In this document: positions 9,563 to 18,630 of the stretch, piece after piece | How positions within the stretch are numbered: position 1 is the stretch's first letter | Layout of the letters: every line of letters starts with the position of its first letter | Origin: Stictocephala bisonia | Taxonomy: Eukaryota; Arthropoda; Insecta; Hemiptera; Membracidae | DNA length: 64,000 nucleotides | Direction of reading: 5' to 3' | Assembly (NCBI GenBank): GCA_035578905.1 | Contig: JAQJVL010000002.1 | Span: 7,812,717-7,876,716 of the forward strand | Translations under genes and position numbers: made by a program | Notes under the pieces: model-generated | The model's database searches: none | The model's input: the letters and a program-made list of their open reading frames with translations, nothing else | Told to the model about the DNA's origin: nothing

Positions 9563-11403
9563 GTTTGATTGAAACTCGTTTGGTTAATATCTCCCTCAAG
9601 CTTCCCTCCTACTACCCAGCCTAATCTGGTTTTCTGTAATGTTGGATAGCCCTTTGATTTTAGTTGTCCAATGCAGATAATGTCATAGAATGTTTCTTGG
9701 CCTATCAGTAAGTCAATGGGACCAGGGCTGGCAAAGCCAGGATCTGCCAAGGTGATGTGGCCCGGTATTTTAAACCCTTCAACGTTAACCTGTTCTCTGG
9801 GTAAGTCATTTGTGATTTTTGGGACAACCACAAATGACAAGTTTGTTTTGTAGCTGGTAACGCAAGACCTAACCAAAGAAGTAGTTGTTCCACTCATGCT
9901 TATTGGAAGATTGTTCACACCAACAATTTGGCACTCGTTCCTGGTTTTACGTAGTCCTAAGGTTTGACACACGTTCTCAGTCATGAAGCAAGACTGTGAA
10001 CCATTATCAAGCAAGGCTCGGCATCTCAGCTGTTTTCCTGTGGGGCTCACAAGGTCTACCAGCACTGTAGACAGCAGGACTTGATGTGGGTTCTGATGAT
10101 GAGTAGCCGTGTGTGCACTTACTACTTCGTTTTCCTTCTCACGAGCGTGAACATTTATAGCTCCTGCAGGAACTTCTTTTAATGATGTTTCTTGAGAAGA
10201 TGATGAATCGGATGAGTGAAGAACAGTATTATGTTTTTTGTTGCATATTCTACAACCTCCTGAAGAACATTCTGATAGCTTGTGGCCTGGTTTAAGGCAG
10301 TTGAAGCAGACTCCAGCTTTCCTTAGCATGTGATGACGGTCACCTGGCGGGCGTTTCAGCAAATCCTGGCACTTGTAAATGGGATGTTTACCATTACACA
10401 AGCGACAGTTTGTGCTTAGAACCAATAGGCAGGATCGTTGTGCTGGTCTGGTCTTCGTAGTGCTCAAGGTGGTGGGCCTTTGTGACACTCTGCCACTTGC
10501 ATTTTCTAGGATCTGACACCTCCTTTCTAAAAACGCTGTCAAGTTCTTGAATGTCGGAAGCTGGTCTGGCTCTGTGGAGAGCTCCCACTCCCGCAGTAGG
10601 CTGAAGTTCAATTTCGATGTTATTAAGTGTAATAACAACGTGTCCCAACTTTCAGTAGGTTGGCCTAAAGCTGCTAGGGCGCGGATGTGCTTCAGTGTAC
10701 CATCCAGCAAGTTCCTTATGCTATGACCTGCTTCTTTGTCTACAGAAGCGAGCTCAAACAGACACTTTACATGTTTTTGGATGATGATTCTTTTATTCTT
10801 GTAGCGGCCTTCCAATAAACTCCAGGCTACTGAGTAATTGGAAGCAATAAGCTCCAGGGATTGTATGAGTTCAGAAGCGTCACCCTTCAAAGATGACCTC
10901 AGGTAGTGAAACCTTTGCACATTATTGAGTGACTCATTGGTATGAATCAATGCATTGAAGGTTTCCGAAAAAGATAACCAGTCTTCGTACTGGCCACTGA
11001 AGCTGGGTAAGTCTATTGTTGGGAGTTTTACTTGGACTTGGCTGTTGGATGAGGTACTTGATGGGCCATTGTTGAGAGTAGATGCAATGGCAGGTTGTGG
11101 GATCCGACTCTGCACAGTGTCTTCACCTTGAGCTGCTAATTTGTAGTACATCAATTCAAAAGACTCCCTTTCATCCTCTTGTGAGTCGCTTGTGTCAATG
11201 ACCTCTATTTGTGATTGTATTTCTTCAAATTCTGATAAAATACCCTCTAATCTAGCTAGTCTTAGTTTTAGCTCTGTCACACTAGTTGTGTCTGATAATG
11301 AGTCAAGAAAGGTCTTAAATCTAGATAGCTTGGCTTTAGCTTGTCCTCTCTTCTGAACCAGTTGTTTCAGTTCTTGAGTACTATTGTCATTATCACCTAC
11401 CAT
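9355..11403 (-). CDS. BEL/Pao Gag-protease polyprotein (truncated Pol)
   Basis: 682-codon frame starting at an ATG ~600 bp inside the 5' LTR. Residues ~1-75 form a charged, helical segment. ~125-280 (KLPTIDLPSFSGQYEDWLSF) is the DUF1759 Gag domain. ~364-395 carries a CCHC zinc knuckle (CFNCLKPGHKLSEC) and a second Cys-rich motif (CRICNKKHNTVLH), expected to bind RNA. ~440-600 is a Pao-type aspartic protease (DUF1758) with active-site segment RALLDNGSQSCF, followed by DLLIGQETFY and LGWVVGGKL. Native sequence ends near residue 600; the remaining ~80 residues are integrase DNA read in the wrong frame. Gag could still assemble particles, and no reverse transcriptase would be made. The protease motif is D-N-G rather than D-S/T-G. 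Confidence 0.93.
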   Translation of the reverse strand: MVGDNDNSTQELKQLVQKRGQAKAKLSRFKTFLDSLSDTTSVTELKLRLARLEGILSEFEEIQSQIEVIDTSDSQEDERESFELMYYKLAAQGEDTVQSRIPQPAIASTLNNGPSSTSSNSQVQVKLPTIDLPSFSGQYEDWLSFSETFNALIHTNESLNNVQRFHYLRSSLKGDASELIQSLELIASNYSVAWSLLEGRYKNKRIIIQKHVKCLFELASVDKEAGHSIRNLLDGTLKHIRALAALGQPTESWDTLLLHLITSKLNFSLLREWELSTEPDQLPTFKNLTAFLERRCQILENASGRVSQRPTTLSTTKTRPAQRSCLLVLSTNCRLCNGKHPIYKCQDLLKRPPGDRHHMLRKAGVCFNCLKPGHKLSECSSGGCRICNKKHNTVLHSSDSSSSQETSLKEVPAGAINVHAREKENEVVSAHTATHHQNPHQVLLSTVLVDLVSPTGKQLRCRALLDNGSQSCFMTENVCQTLGLRKTRNECQIVGVNNLPISMSGTTTSLVRSCVTSYKTNLSFVVVPKITNDLPREQVNVEGFKIPGHITLADPGFASPGPIDLLIGQETFYDIICIGQLKSKGYPTLQKTRLGWVVGGKLEGDINQTSFNQTCHQTTEERSLEPRDRCKGCTISSRRKHLPSQRRQFKMESNGASFYPMHHTWEAYGKQQLNPLSTISRG

Positions 11404-11934
11404 TTTATAAAATGTAATGACAGACTAAACGAAAATAAAATGAAATGATAATTTAAAACAAACTGGTACTAGTAATAGTGAATCAAATGCGACTTTAAAT
11501 AATGATGAAACAATCAAAATGAATAAATGTCAAATGGCAGTTAGCGACGAGGGTAGTTTACTACTAGGTTTGTTTTGACAGAAGAGAATAAAAGGAACAG
11601 CTGAGGGTGTAGAAAGGGAAAGTGAGTGTGGGTTCAACGGTTGCCCTGAAGGAGAGTGAAAGAGGAAGGGCTCACTCACATGTGTCCATAGAGGCGCGCA
11701 AAGGCTGGCAGAGGCGAGAGGTTCTCAATGGGGCTGGAACGCAGTCGGCAGATGTTGAGGGTCTTTATGGGCGCCGTGAAGTCGCTGGGGTTGGCTGGAG
11801 ACAAAGAAGACTTCGGAGAAAGCAGGCAAGGGCGGTTGTCACCAACACTTAACTGGCACTGCACTGCACTGTTCAAGCTTCACAACGTAACTAAAGAACC
11901 ACTGTTTCACTGCAAAAAGTGATGTAATCCGTTT
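11404..11934 (-). other. Leader (5' UTR) of the BEL/Pao element
   Basis: About 530 bp between the primer-binding region and the Gag start codon. It is more GC-rich than its surroundings and should contain the packaging signal. The 64-76 aa frames seen here on either strand are not conserved Gag or Pol sequence and are left out. Confidence 0.6.
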
Positions 11935-12006
11935 CGTATACGGTGCGGCGCGGAGGACCAAAAAATGTTACGTATACGATCCGGCCCGGAGGACCAAAAA
12001 ATGTTA
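11935..12006 (-). promoter_or_regulatory. Duplicated primer-binding site / LTR junction
   Basis: Two tandem 36-bp units, 11935-11970 and 11971-12006, each ending aggaccaaaaaatgtta on the + strand. On the coding strand each unit reads the LTR end TAACA, a T run, then TGGTCCTCCG. TGG is the expected start of a tRNA-primed site, complementary to a tRNA 3' CCA end. The unit proximal to the LTR should be the working site; the distal unit differs by several bases. I cannot name the primer tRNA with certainty. Confidence 0.75.
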
Positions 12007-12347
12007 CGGCGTATGTATGCCGCGGTAAGCTAATTCGGAAACGGGTAAATAGTAATTAATGAAACAAAATGAGATGTGAACACTGAGTTTATTGAAATTG
12101 TAGTTAATGGCAAGAACTATTGAAACTGTGACAAAACTTGAGATTAAAGTAAAATATAACTGATCTAAATAAACTGTAAATGTATCTAATCTATATGTAA
12201 CGAATCTAAATGTATCGAATCTATATGAGCTCGTGGCTACAACACTGCAAGAGTGGGTGAGGCGCTACGCGAGACTGACTGCCCGAGGGCCGAGGGGTGA
12301 CGGCTCGAACCTACCCCCACCCCTACAGTAGAAATCAGTCTCGAACA
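12002..12347 (-). repeat. 5' LTR of the BEL/Pao element
   Basis: 346 bp, coding-strand start TGTTCGAGAC, end GTAACA. It is one mismatch from the other LTR and should hold the promoter. Outer flank is ATCCA, matching the other side. Confidence 0.95.
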
Positions 12348-12384
12348 ATCCATATTCATACATTTTTTGACTATTGTAGTATTA

Positions 12385-12485
12385 CGAATTATTGGCGCAG
12401 TGCTGTAACCCAGCTACTTGGGGAGAAAGTGTTGAGGACATTGTATGCGATAGGTTCTAAGCTCGGTTCTTTGATACTTTAATTT
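12385..12485 (+). repeat. Family A, 5' block
   Basis: 'gcgcagtgctgtaaccc' then 'agctacttgggga.aaagtgttg' and 'gcgataggttct', matching 18200-18270 and 34876-34960 and, reversed, 24080-24150, 47430-47470 and 56190-56260. The rest of this copy resumes near 12585-12615 and 12961-13290, so it appears split by a LINE tail and further insertion. Confidence 0.55.
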
Positions 12486-12590
12486 AACTTTAATTGTTAT
12501 ATCATTAATTCTTTATACATGACCATTGTAATACAATTGTAATAATTGTCTACTACAAAATAAATATATTTTGATTTTTGATTTTGATAC
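12486..12590 (+). pseudogene. LINE 3' tail
   Basis: 'ccattgtaatacaattgtaa' followed by 'aaataaatatattttgattt' and a (TTTTGA)n-like end, similar in style to the tail of the LINE at 31270-31319. It has no coding sequence left and sits within the split family A copy. Confidence 0.5.
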
Positions 12591-12960
12591 CGACACGGCG
12601 TCCACTCAATGAAGATGAAATAATGAAATAAATTTCCTATAAAATACTGTTTACAATGCACACAAGAAATACAGAAAATATCACTGACCACGGTTCTAGT
12701 AATGTATCCAGAGTTTAAAAACGTACATTTTCTATAAAACTAAAAATTATATTAGTCCAGTCCAGTAATGTATTAACATCTTAATCTGCCGTTCATTGTA
12801 GCATTACTTTGCAAAATAATGATACATTACTATAGTTTGACTCGTATTAAAAATTTATAAAAGTAACCAAATATAACTAAACATATTATTTTTACAAACC
12901 AATTCTATTTTATAATTTTTAAAAACATAATATAAAAATAACAAACATACAAACAAAATA

Positions 12961-13290
12961 TAAGTCTGGGGTGTCCATATTGGGTGATAGCAATGAATAT
13001 ACATCTATAGATGTGTATTCATCGGTGGTAGCCAGAATCCTGATTTTTAGTGTAGTGAAGCGAACTGAGTATAGCCTAAGGCTTGTCAGCTGAAAATCAG
13101 ACCAATACTACGTGGTTCTGATTTCGTGTAAAGCTGTATGTAAATGGCCCTTTCTGACGAACAGTCGAACTCAGTAAGTAACCAGACTACACAAGTTATC
13201 CACACTCATCCTACTCTCATGTAATCGTCATGTTCGCCTTAAAATACGCGCAAAGTTGTGTCGGCGTCTCATATCAAATAAAATCAAAAA
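12961..13290 (+). repeat. Dispersed repeat family A, plus-strand copy
   Basis: Has the full set of family blocks: ggtgtccatattggg, gcttgtcagctgaaaatcag, ccaatactacgtggttctga, ctttctgacgaacagtcgaa, ttatccacactcatcctac and ccttaaaatacgcgcaaag. Two extra direct-repeat-like segments (atacatctatagatgtgtat, an inverted repeat) near 13000 look like a small internal insertion. Confidence 0.6.
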
Positions 13291-13545
13291 TCCTTTATTC
13301 AAATTAATAGTATCATTACAAAATGAAATTCAACCATGTGTAAGAATATACGCGCGGTTGACACAATTCTTATTCCAATTCTTATTCTCATATCTAAGAA
13401 TAACAATCGGAGAATAAGTAAATAGTTCAGAATATAAACCAATAACAACACTATCATTTTTATTTTAAAACATTGAATGATTTTGCACTTTTTTTCTACA
13501 ACCTTCTGTTCCTACTCTGGAAAGTCATAAAGAACGTGATGGACA
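13270..13545 (-). pseudogene. Possible LINE 3' end (minus strand)
   Basis: On the minus strand it finishes 'gaataaaggatttttgattt', typical of an AATAAA plus TTTTGA tail. Coding similarity was not found. 13546-13950 is unassigned. Confidence 0.3.
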
Positions 13546-13949
13546 GTATGTACTTTATTGACGGCGAATTTCGCCATTTAAATGTCCCTTGAATTCAAGA
13601 GAGCTGTTAGAATTTTAACGTCGCGTGGACAGTCAATAAACCTTGATTGTATACCGTGACGCAACAACATACAGACAAGTTTCCCCGTCTACACACTGAC
13701 TCCTGACAAGGGAATACTTCTGCCAGCCAGTAAATACAACGTACACATCTGATTTATTGTGTATCTCCAAGTCCTCCAGGCCATTTAAATGTCACGTATT
13801 TTCCTTGAATTAAAATTTACCCTGGTAACTCAAATTGGCCATTGTTATATAAACCAAGCATTACTTTTATTTCAATTAAAACAAAAACTAATTCCTTTTA
13901 ACTGTTTGATTACTATTTGACGACGTACATAAATCTGTCGCAATGATTC

Positions 13950-15180
13950 TGAATAAAAATAATAATAATTTTATTCAAGAACGTTAAGAACATAATAACT
14001 GACAATAATAAATTATAGTGAATTAAAAAAATATAAATAAAAGTTAAGAAGATATAAAATAAAACATAGAGCTAAAAAATTACTACAAATTAAATTTTAT
14101 TTTTTTCTGCTCAAATAATTCATGTATGTTGTATAATGAATTGCTCTCAAGCCAGAAACGTAGAATATTTTAGAATGTTTTTCCTCTCATTTGTTTAATG
14201 TGATTTGGTAAATAGTTGTGTATTAAACGCCCAATAAATTATAGTTTTTGGTGTAGAGTGTAGTGCGATGAAGTGGAAAATGGTAACTTTTTGAATTTCG
14301 GACATTTTGGTTATATTATGTCTTCATTTTTTGGTAAATCAGTTTTTTCTTCAACATGTAGAATCAGTTTTTTCTTCAGTACACTGTACGTATATGGGTG
14401 GGCGGGTGGGTCAGTACCATTGTACGTGTATGGGTGGCTATGTGAGTCAGTACCACTGTACGTGTATGGGTGGGTCAGTACCACTGTACATGTATGGGTG
14501 GGTGGGTGGGTCAGTACCACTGTACGTGTATGATGGGAGGGTGGGTGGATCAGTAACACTGTACGTGTATGGGTGGGTGGGTGAGTGGGTGGGTCAGTAA
14601 CACTGTACGTTTATGGGAGGGTGGGTGGATCAGTACCACTGTACGTTTATGGGAGGGCGGGTGGGTATGTTGTTCATGTATGTTGATGAACAAACTATGA
14701 ATTTTATGTTTCACGAATACGTATTATAGTTAGAACATTTAAGAACTATGTAGAGTATTGCGTAGAGGCTCAACTGTTCGAATTTTGAGATTCTCGAAGG
14801 ATTCGCGACAGCTGTCCTTTCGCTGGAAATTAGCAAGAATACGAGCTGCTATTTACTGCAATAGTAAAATTCAGTTTATATTTCTTTCAGATGTGCTTCA
14901 CCATAGGACGAGTCCATATCGAACGTGCTATTCAACCAATGCATAATAGGCTGTTTTTGCTGTTACTGATTCTCCTAAAATTTTCAACCGTCTGATAAAT
15001 CAGGCTATATTCCTGTACTTACTTTTTAAGATAAGTTGTTGACATGGCTTATCCATGACATGTCAGAGTCAATTATAATTCCCAGTAGTCTTGCTTCTTG
15101 TTCAAGTTTTATATTTGGAATGAGTGGTATGGAATCCTTTTTACAGAAAATAAGACAGCTTAATACATTTTAAAGCTTGA
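13950..15180 (-). pseudogene. Decayed Jockey/CR1-like LINE ORF2 remnant, split by a minisatellite
   Basis: Reading the minus strand from ~15180 gives, with stops and frameshifts, the post-YADD part of a non-LTR reverse transcriptase: EARLLGIIIDSDMSWISHV, KVSTGI, then TAKTAYYALVE and HVRYGLVLW, and further on FQRKDSCREAF-like sequence. After the minisatellite at 14371-14670 the C-terminus continues from ~14300: YLPNHIKQMRGKTF, ILRFWLESNSLYNIHEL, then an AT-rich 3' UTR ending near 13960 in 'ttgaataaaattattatta'. These segments follow the usual domain order. The polymerase core (YADD) lies upstream and is not present. The copy is long dead. Confidence 0.75.
14371..14670 (+). repeat. GGGTGGG-type minisatellite, locus 3 (inside a LINE)
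   Basis: Nine or so units of ~30 bp (gtgggtcagtaccactgtac then gtgtatgggtg). 14571-14594 has five G-triplet runs separated by 1-4 bases, a canonical G-quadruplex pattern. It interrupts the LINE remnant in the opposite orientation. Frames of 82-97 aa read through it and are not genes. Confidence 0.9.
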
Positions 15181-15430
15181 GGACCGAAAGCTGGGGGAAG
15201 AATATCAGAAAAGTAAAATAATTTGATCTCTTCTGCATCGGCTATAAAAGATACAATGGTTTTCTATCATTACAGTGTTTTATCGATAGATATAAAAGCT
15301 GTTTATGTTTGTGCTGGTATAAAAATTGCGTGCTTTAAGTGTGGATCATAAAAACTGCTGTTAAAACACAACAATAAACATTGGTTCTGTTACTTTTCAT
15401 TGACTTAATACTTTGATTGAATGCACATTT
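15175..15430 (+). repeat. Dispersed repeat family I, copy 1
   Basis: Matches 50625-50905: 'ctgtttatgtttgtgctggt' versus 'cagtttatgttcatgttggt', then 'gcgtg', 'cataaaaac.g.tgttaaac', 'aacaataaacattggttctg' and 'ttacttttcattgactta'. Element type unknown; 15430-15595 is unassigned. Confidence 0.5.
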
Positions 15431-15595
15431 TACATGAAACTGATCCACAAAAGAAATGACTTTTCGAAATTACATTAGAAATAACCACTAAAAGGACTCT
15501 TTTATCTCATAAGAACAACATTATCACTAGATCATAAACTGTTTTTAACGCTGATGTGTCACGAGCATTATTGGAAATAGGAAGTAAGACTACTA

Positions 15596-15690
15596 GTCGA
15601 CTTTGCCGAGGCCGAAGGCCAGGGTGATAATAGCGTAGCGACTGACGAGTTTGGCACGCGAAGCGTGCAGGGGCGCCCCCTATTTAAACT
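15596..15690. other. GC-rich island with strong hairpins
   Basis: In AT-rich surroundings, ~95 bp contains gccgaggccgaaggcc, the perfect hairpin gcacgc-gaa-gcgtgc, and the palindrome ggggcgcccc, ending in 'cctatttaaac'. It has the look of a transposon end or an inserted fragment; no gene is recognised. 15690-16020 is unassigned. Confidence 0.45.
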
Positions 15691-16019
15691 ATAATATCTC
15701 ACATATATTTGTCTAGAGACGGCACATCATTACTGTCCACACCAAACGGATAGTTTCATTGTAGCTTAAACATAACAACAGTTTCTTCATTATTTAATCT
15801 GTAAAACATAATAATTTATTTGTATTTTTAAATCCAGTGCTACAAACTGGCGTTCAATGGATAATATTTTCACAATGTTCAGTATAGTAGAGTGAATAAT
15901 ATAAATATATAAAATTAATAAAGCCTGTCAACAGCCTAGTTAAGAAGTTATTGACAGATCGATAGTACAAAAACGATTTCGTCCATTACAACGGTTTCAC
16001 GCTAAGGCCCAGCTAGTAT

Positions 16020-16320
16020 TGTGTGAAAAATTTGATCTGCTCAACTAAAGAGCAGTTCATAGAGGTGGGTTTCGGGATTTTAACGACTGTTTTGACATAG
16101 AAGATGCTGTGTAGTGGGGAGGTGCGGGGCATTCAAGAACTCATTGCATTCTTTAAGTAGTGCCTCCTGACGTCTTATCTCTGGAGGAGCTATATTGCAC
16201 AGCACCGGGAGCCAAGGAAGTAAAGTTGCCATGAGAGTGCTACTAATAATAGCTCTCATGGCCCTATTAAGTTGAACATCAATCGCTTTAGTCGCACGCT
16301 ATTTTAGGACTGATAAATTA
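16020..16320 (-). pseudogene. LINE reverse-transcriptase C-terminal fragment
   Basis: Minus-strand translation of ~16315-16050 gives DVQLNRAMRAIISSTLMATL then LPWLPVLCNIAPPEIRRQEA and LLKECNEFLNAPHLP. This resembles the region after the polymerase in mobile-element Jockey-type ORF2 proteins (a 'plain' stretch followed by PWLPVLxNIxPPxxRR). It is a fragment only, without catalytic motifs, and differs from the LINEs at 13950 and 30149. Confidence 0.7.
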
Positions 16321-16432
16321 TTTATACATATTTTCTATACACCTTCCAAATGTTTTATAAAGTTATGTTTTGCCGTTGGATTGCTCATTCTTTGTAAATT
16401 TGTTGGAGATATTTCACGCTTCAAGTGTTTGT

Positions 16433-16480
16433 AAAAACACAACGTTTCGACAGAATACAACTCCAGTCGTCTTCAGGTGT
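16433..16480 (-). other. Hammerhead-like / Penelope-style motif
   Basis: The minus strand reads CACCTGAAGACGAC, a spacer, then GTCGAAACGTTGTG. CTGANGA followed by a GAC/GTC stem and GAAACGT fits the conserved core seen in hammerhead motifs of Penelope-like elements, with one extra base before helix II. There is no adjacent recognised coding sequence; activity is unproven. 16500-17730 is otherwise unassigned. Confidence 0.35.
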
Positions 16481-17733
16481 TACGGAACTCCCATACCCGA
16501 AAATGTTTTATTTTAAATGTAGCATATGTTGTTAGGAACACATGGAGACAGTGTGTTTTATACCTGACGAAACATTGTGTTTGTTTTAAAAAATTCCTGA
16601 AGCGTTATTCCACAGAGAAGAACTTTTTATTTTAACCACACAAATTCTCCTTCTCTGGTGGTATTTTGCAGCTGTTAAACGTGTAAACTGGAATGACATA
16701 AAGAGGTTAACAATTTGCATCGCGATTTCCTCGTTTCAAGCGTCAAGGTTCCGGTTTGCCACAAGTATATTCACTGTATCCGGTTACCACATTCTCGCTT
16801 TGGTCTGAAACCACACGTTCAGTCTAACTCTCTGTGTCCTTCGTAAGTTTGTAAAACTTCAACCACCGTCTCATTTGGATACATCGTATGGCTTCCAAAG
16901 CCAGTTAGCTACCTAGTGTACTTGTGTCTGTTTAAATATTGATCGATCTCCCGTCACAGTTCGATCCTCCGATTGAATGAAGTCCAGCTAATACTCCCCC
17001 AGAAAAGAACGTTTGGAACAAAAAACCCCCATAGCAACTAGTGTATTGTATATCGCAATAAACCTGTGATAAAAAATATAGTAATGTCAGTGATTAAAGT
17101 GAATTAAACTGGTTTTACTGTTGGACTAAAAAATAAAATTTGTATTCGCGTACGTTTTATTTTTTAGATTGTATTTCACATTTACGCAAGAAGAACATAT
17201 TGTTGCAACGATGGAATCAGGGCAGGTAATTTTTTTTATTTTTGTACCAAAAAACTATTTTTAGTCAATTTTGCGTAGAGTACAAGCGGACCATATATTG
17301 GCCGAATTTGTCTGGACTGAATCTGGGTTGCAATAAAATTACAGTACTAGCAGATTTATAGATAGTTGACTGAAATATTATGTGGCGAAGCTTGTTCACA
17401 TAAAGTATCTTTAAATAGAGATGTTTCGATCAAATATAATATAGTATATATTTTTTAAAATAAAATAATTATTATGTATATTAAATGAATTAGAATTAAA
17501 ATAACGATATTAGTATTTAAAATGGAATCCAAAATTCGAAACTGCCTCAAAAGTTCGGTCGTATAGTCCACACCTAGTTCCGTTTGCATACCTAGATTTA
17601 CGAAGGTAATTTAAATGTAATAGGAGTGTTAAAATTTTAAAGTAAAGAGCCAAAATGGTGTTAAACAACTGCAAAACGTGTTCGTGCCAATGGAACAAGA
17701 CTGATTGTTATCGGCTGGAAGTGAAGGTTCACA

Positions 17734-17748
17734 ACCCCCCCCCCCCCC
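17734..17748 (+). repeat. C15 homopolymer
   Basis: Fifteen consecutive C in an AT-rich area, followed by tttattaaa. Possibly an assembly-sensitive tract. 17750-18190 is unassigned. Confidence 0.8.
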
Positions 17749-18194
17749 TTTATTAAACCTTCAAGTCAGCCGCATGATTGGTGTATACCTGCTGTGTATT
17801 GAATTGGATTTTTTTTAATTAATGTAGTTCCCACACGACATATTTAATCACATCTAACTGAGAGACATTCCATCGGATAGCAAAGAGCAACATAGCCGTT
17901 CAAAATTATAAAATATAGACAGAAGAATTTGAAAATCATAAAAGTGCTGTTGATTTTAGTATGACAGAGGCGTTTTGCCAAATGTAATATTTTTACTCAT
18001 ATAAAAAAAATCTTAAAATAATTGGAGCACATACTTACTCTACATTCAACTAAAAGACTCTTTAAACGTAGACTGGGTAGAAGGTCCATTTTAGGCCTAG
18101 TATGTCATACTACTAGAGTAGATATAAATTTCCTCATATCCATGTATACTTGTATCCTTTCAATTATGTGTGCGTAAGGTAGGTAGGAAGTACT

Positions 18195-18630
18195 AGTTGT
18201 GCAGTGCTGTAATCCAGCTACTTGGGGACTAAGTGTTGTGGAGATAGCAGGCGATAGGTTCTATGCTCTATCCTCTTAATACCAAAATGGTGTCCGCTTA
18301 CTAGTTGCTATCGGTGTGACCACTACTAGACAAGTTTGGGGTCCATATTGGTTGGTAGTTTAGTCAGGATCCGAATGTTGTGTAGGGGAGACAACTAAGT
18401 GCCAGAGACTTAACATCCACACCAATACTACGTGGTGTGGATTCCAGGTAAAGCTGTGGTTCCGTTAGTTGTCCTGGCTGTTGGACTATAAATAACTTGT
18501 CCTTTCTGAGCTACGTCGAACTCAAGTAGTAAAATACTACATAGGTCATCCACACTCAAGTAACCATACACATTTGCCTTAATATACGCGCAAGCTGTAT
18601 CAGAATCTCAAATCTGAATAATGATATGAA
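18195..18630 (+). repeat. Dispersed repeat family A, longest plus-strand copy
   Basis: Continuous from gtgcagtgctgtaatccagc through gtgtccgcttactagttgct, ggggtccatattggttggta, actacgtggtgtggattcca, gctgtggttccgttagttgt, gagctacgtcgaactcaagt and cttaatatacgcgcaagctg. It is the best reference for the family (~430 bp). 18630-19400 holds no recognised feature except a slightly GC-richer patch at 19140-19240. Confidence 0.65.

Larger units (their letters stand above)
7763..12347 (-). mobile_element. BEL/Pao LTR retrotransposon, internally deleted, young
   Basis: A 4,585-bp element transcribed on the minus strand. It has two 346-bp LTRs (12002-12347 is 5', 7763-8108 is 3') that differ at one position by eye and begin TG and end CA on the coding strand. 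It is flanked by a perfect 5-bp duplication, ATCCA, at 7758-7762 and 12348-12352; 5 bp is usual for BEL/Pao. Inside are a primer-binding site, a long leader, a Gag-protease frame, an integrase C-terminal half in another frame, and a purine-rich tract. Reverse transcriptase, RNase H and the first half of integrase are absent, so this copy cannot move by itself. Near-identical LTRs imply a recent insertion. The deletion happened either after insertion or in a lineage mobilised in trans. Confidence 0.95.
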
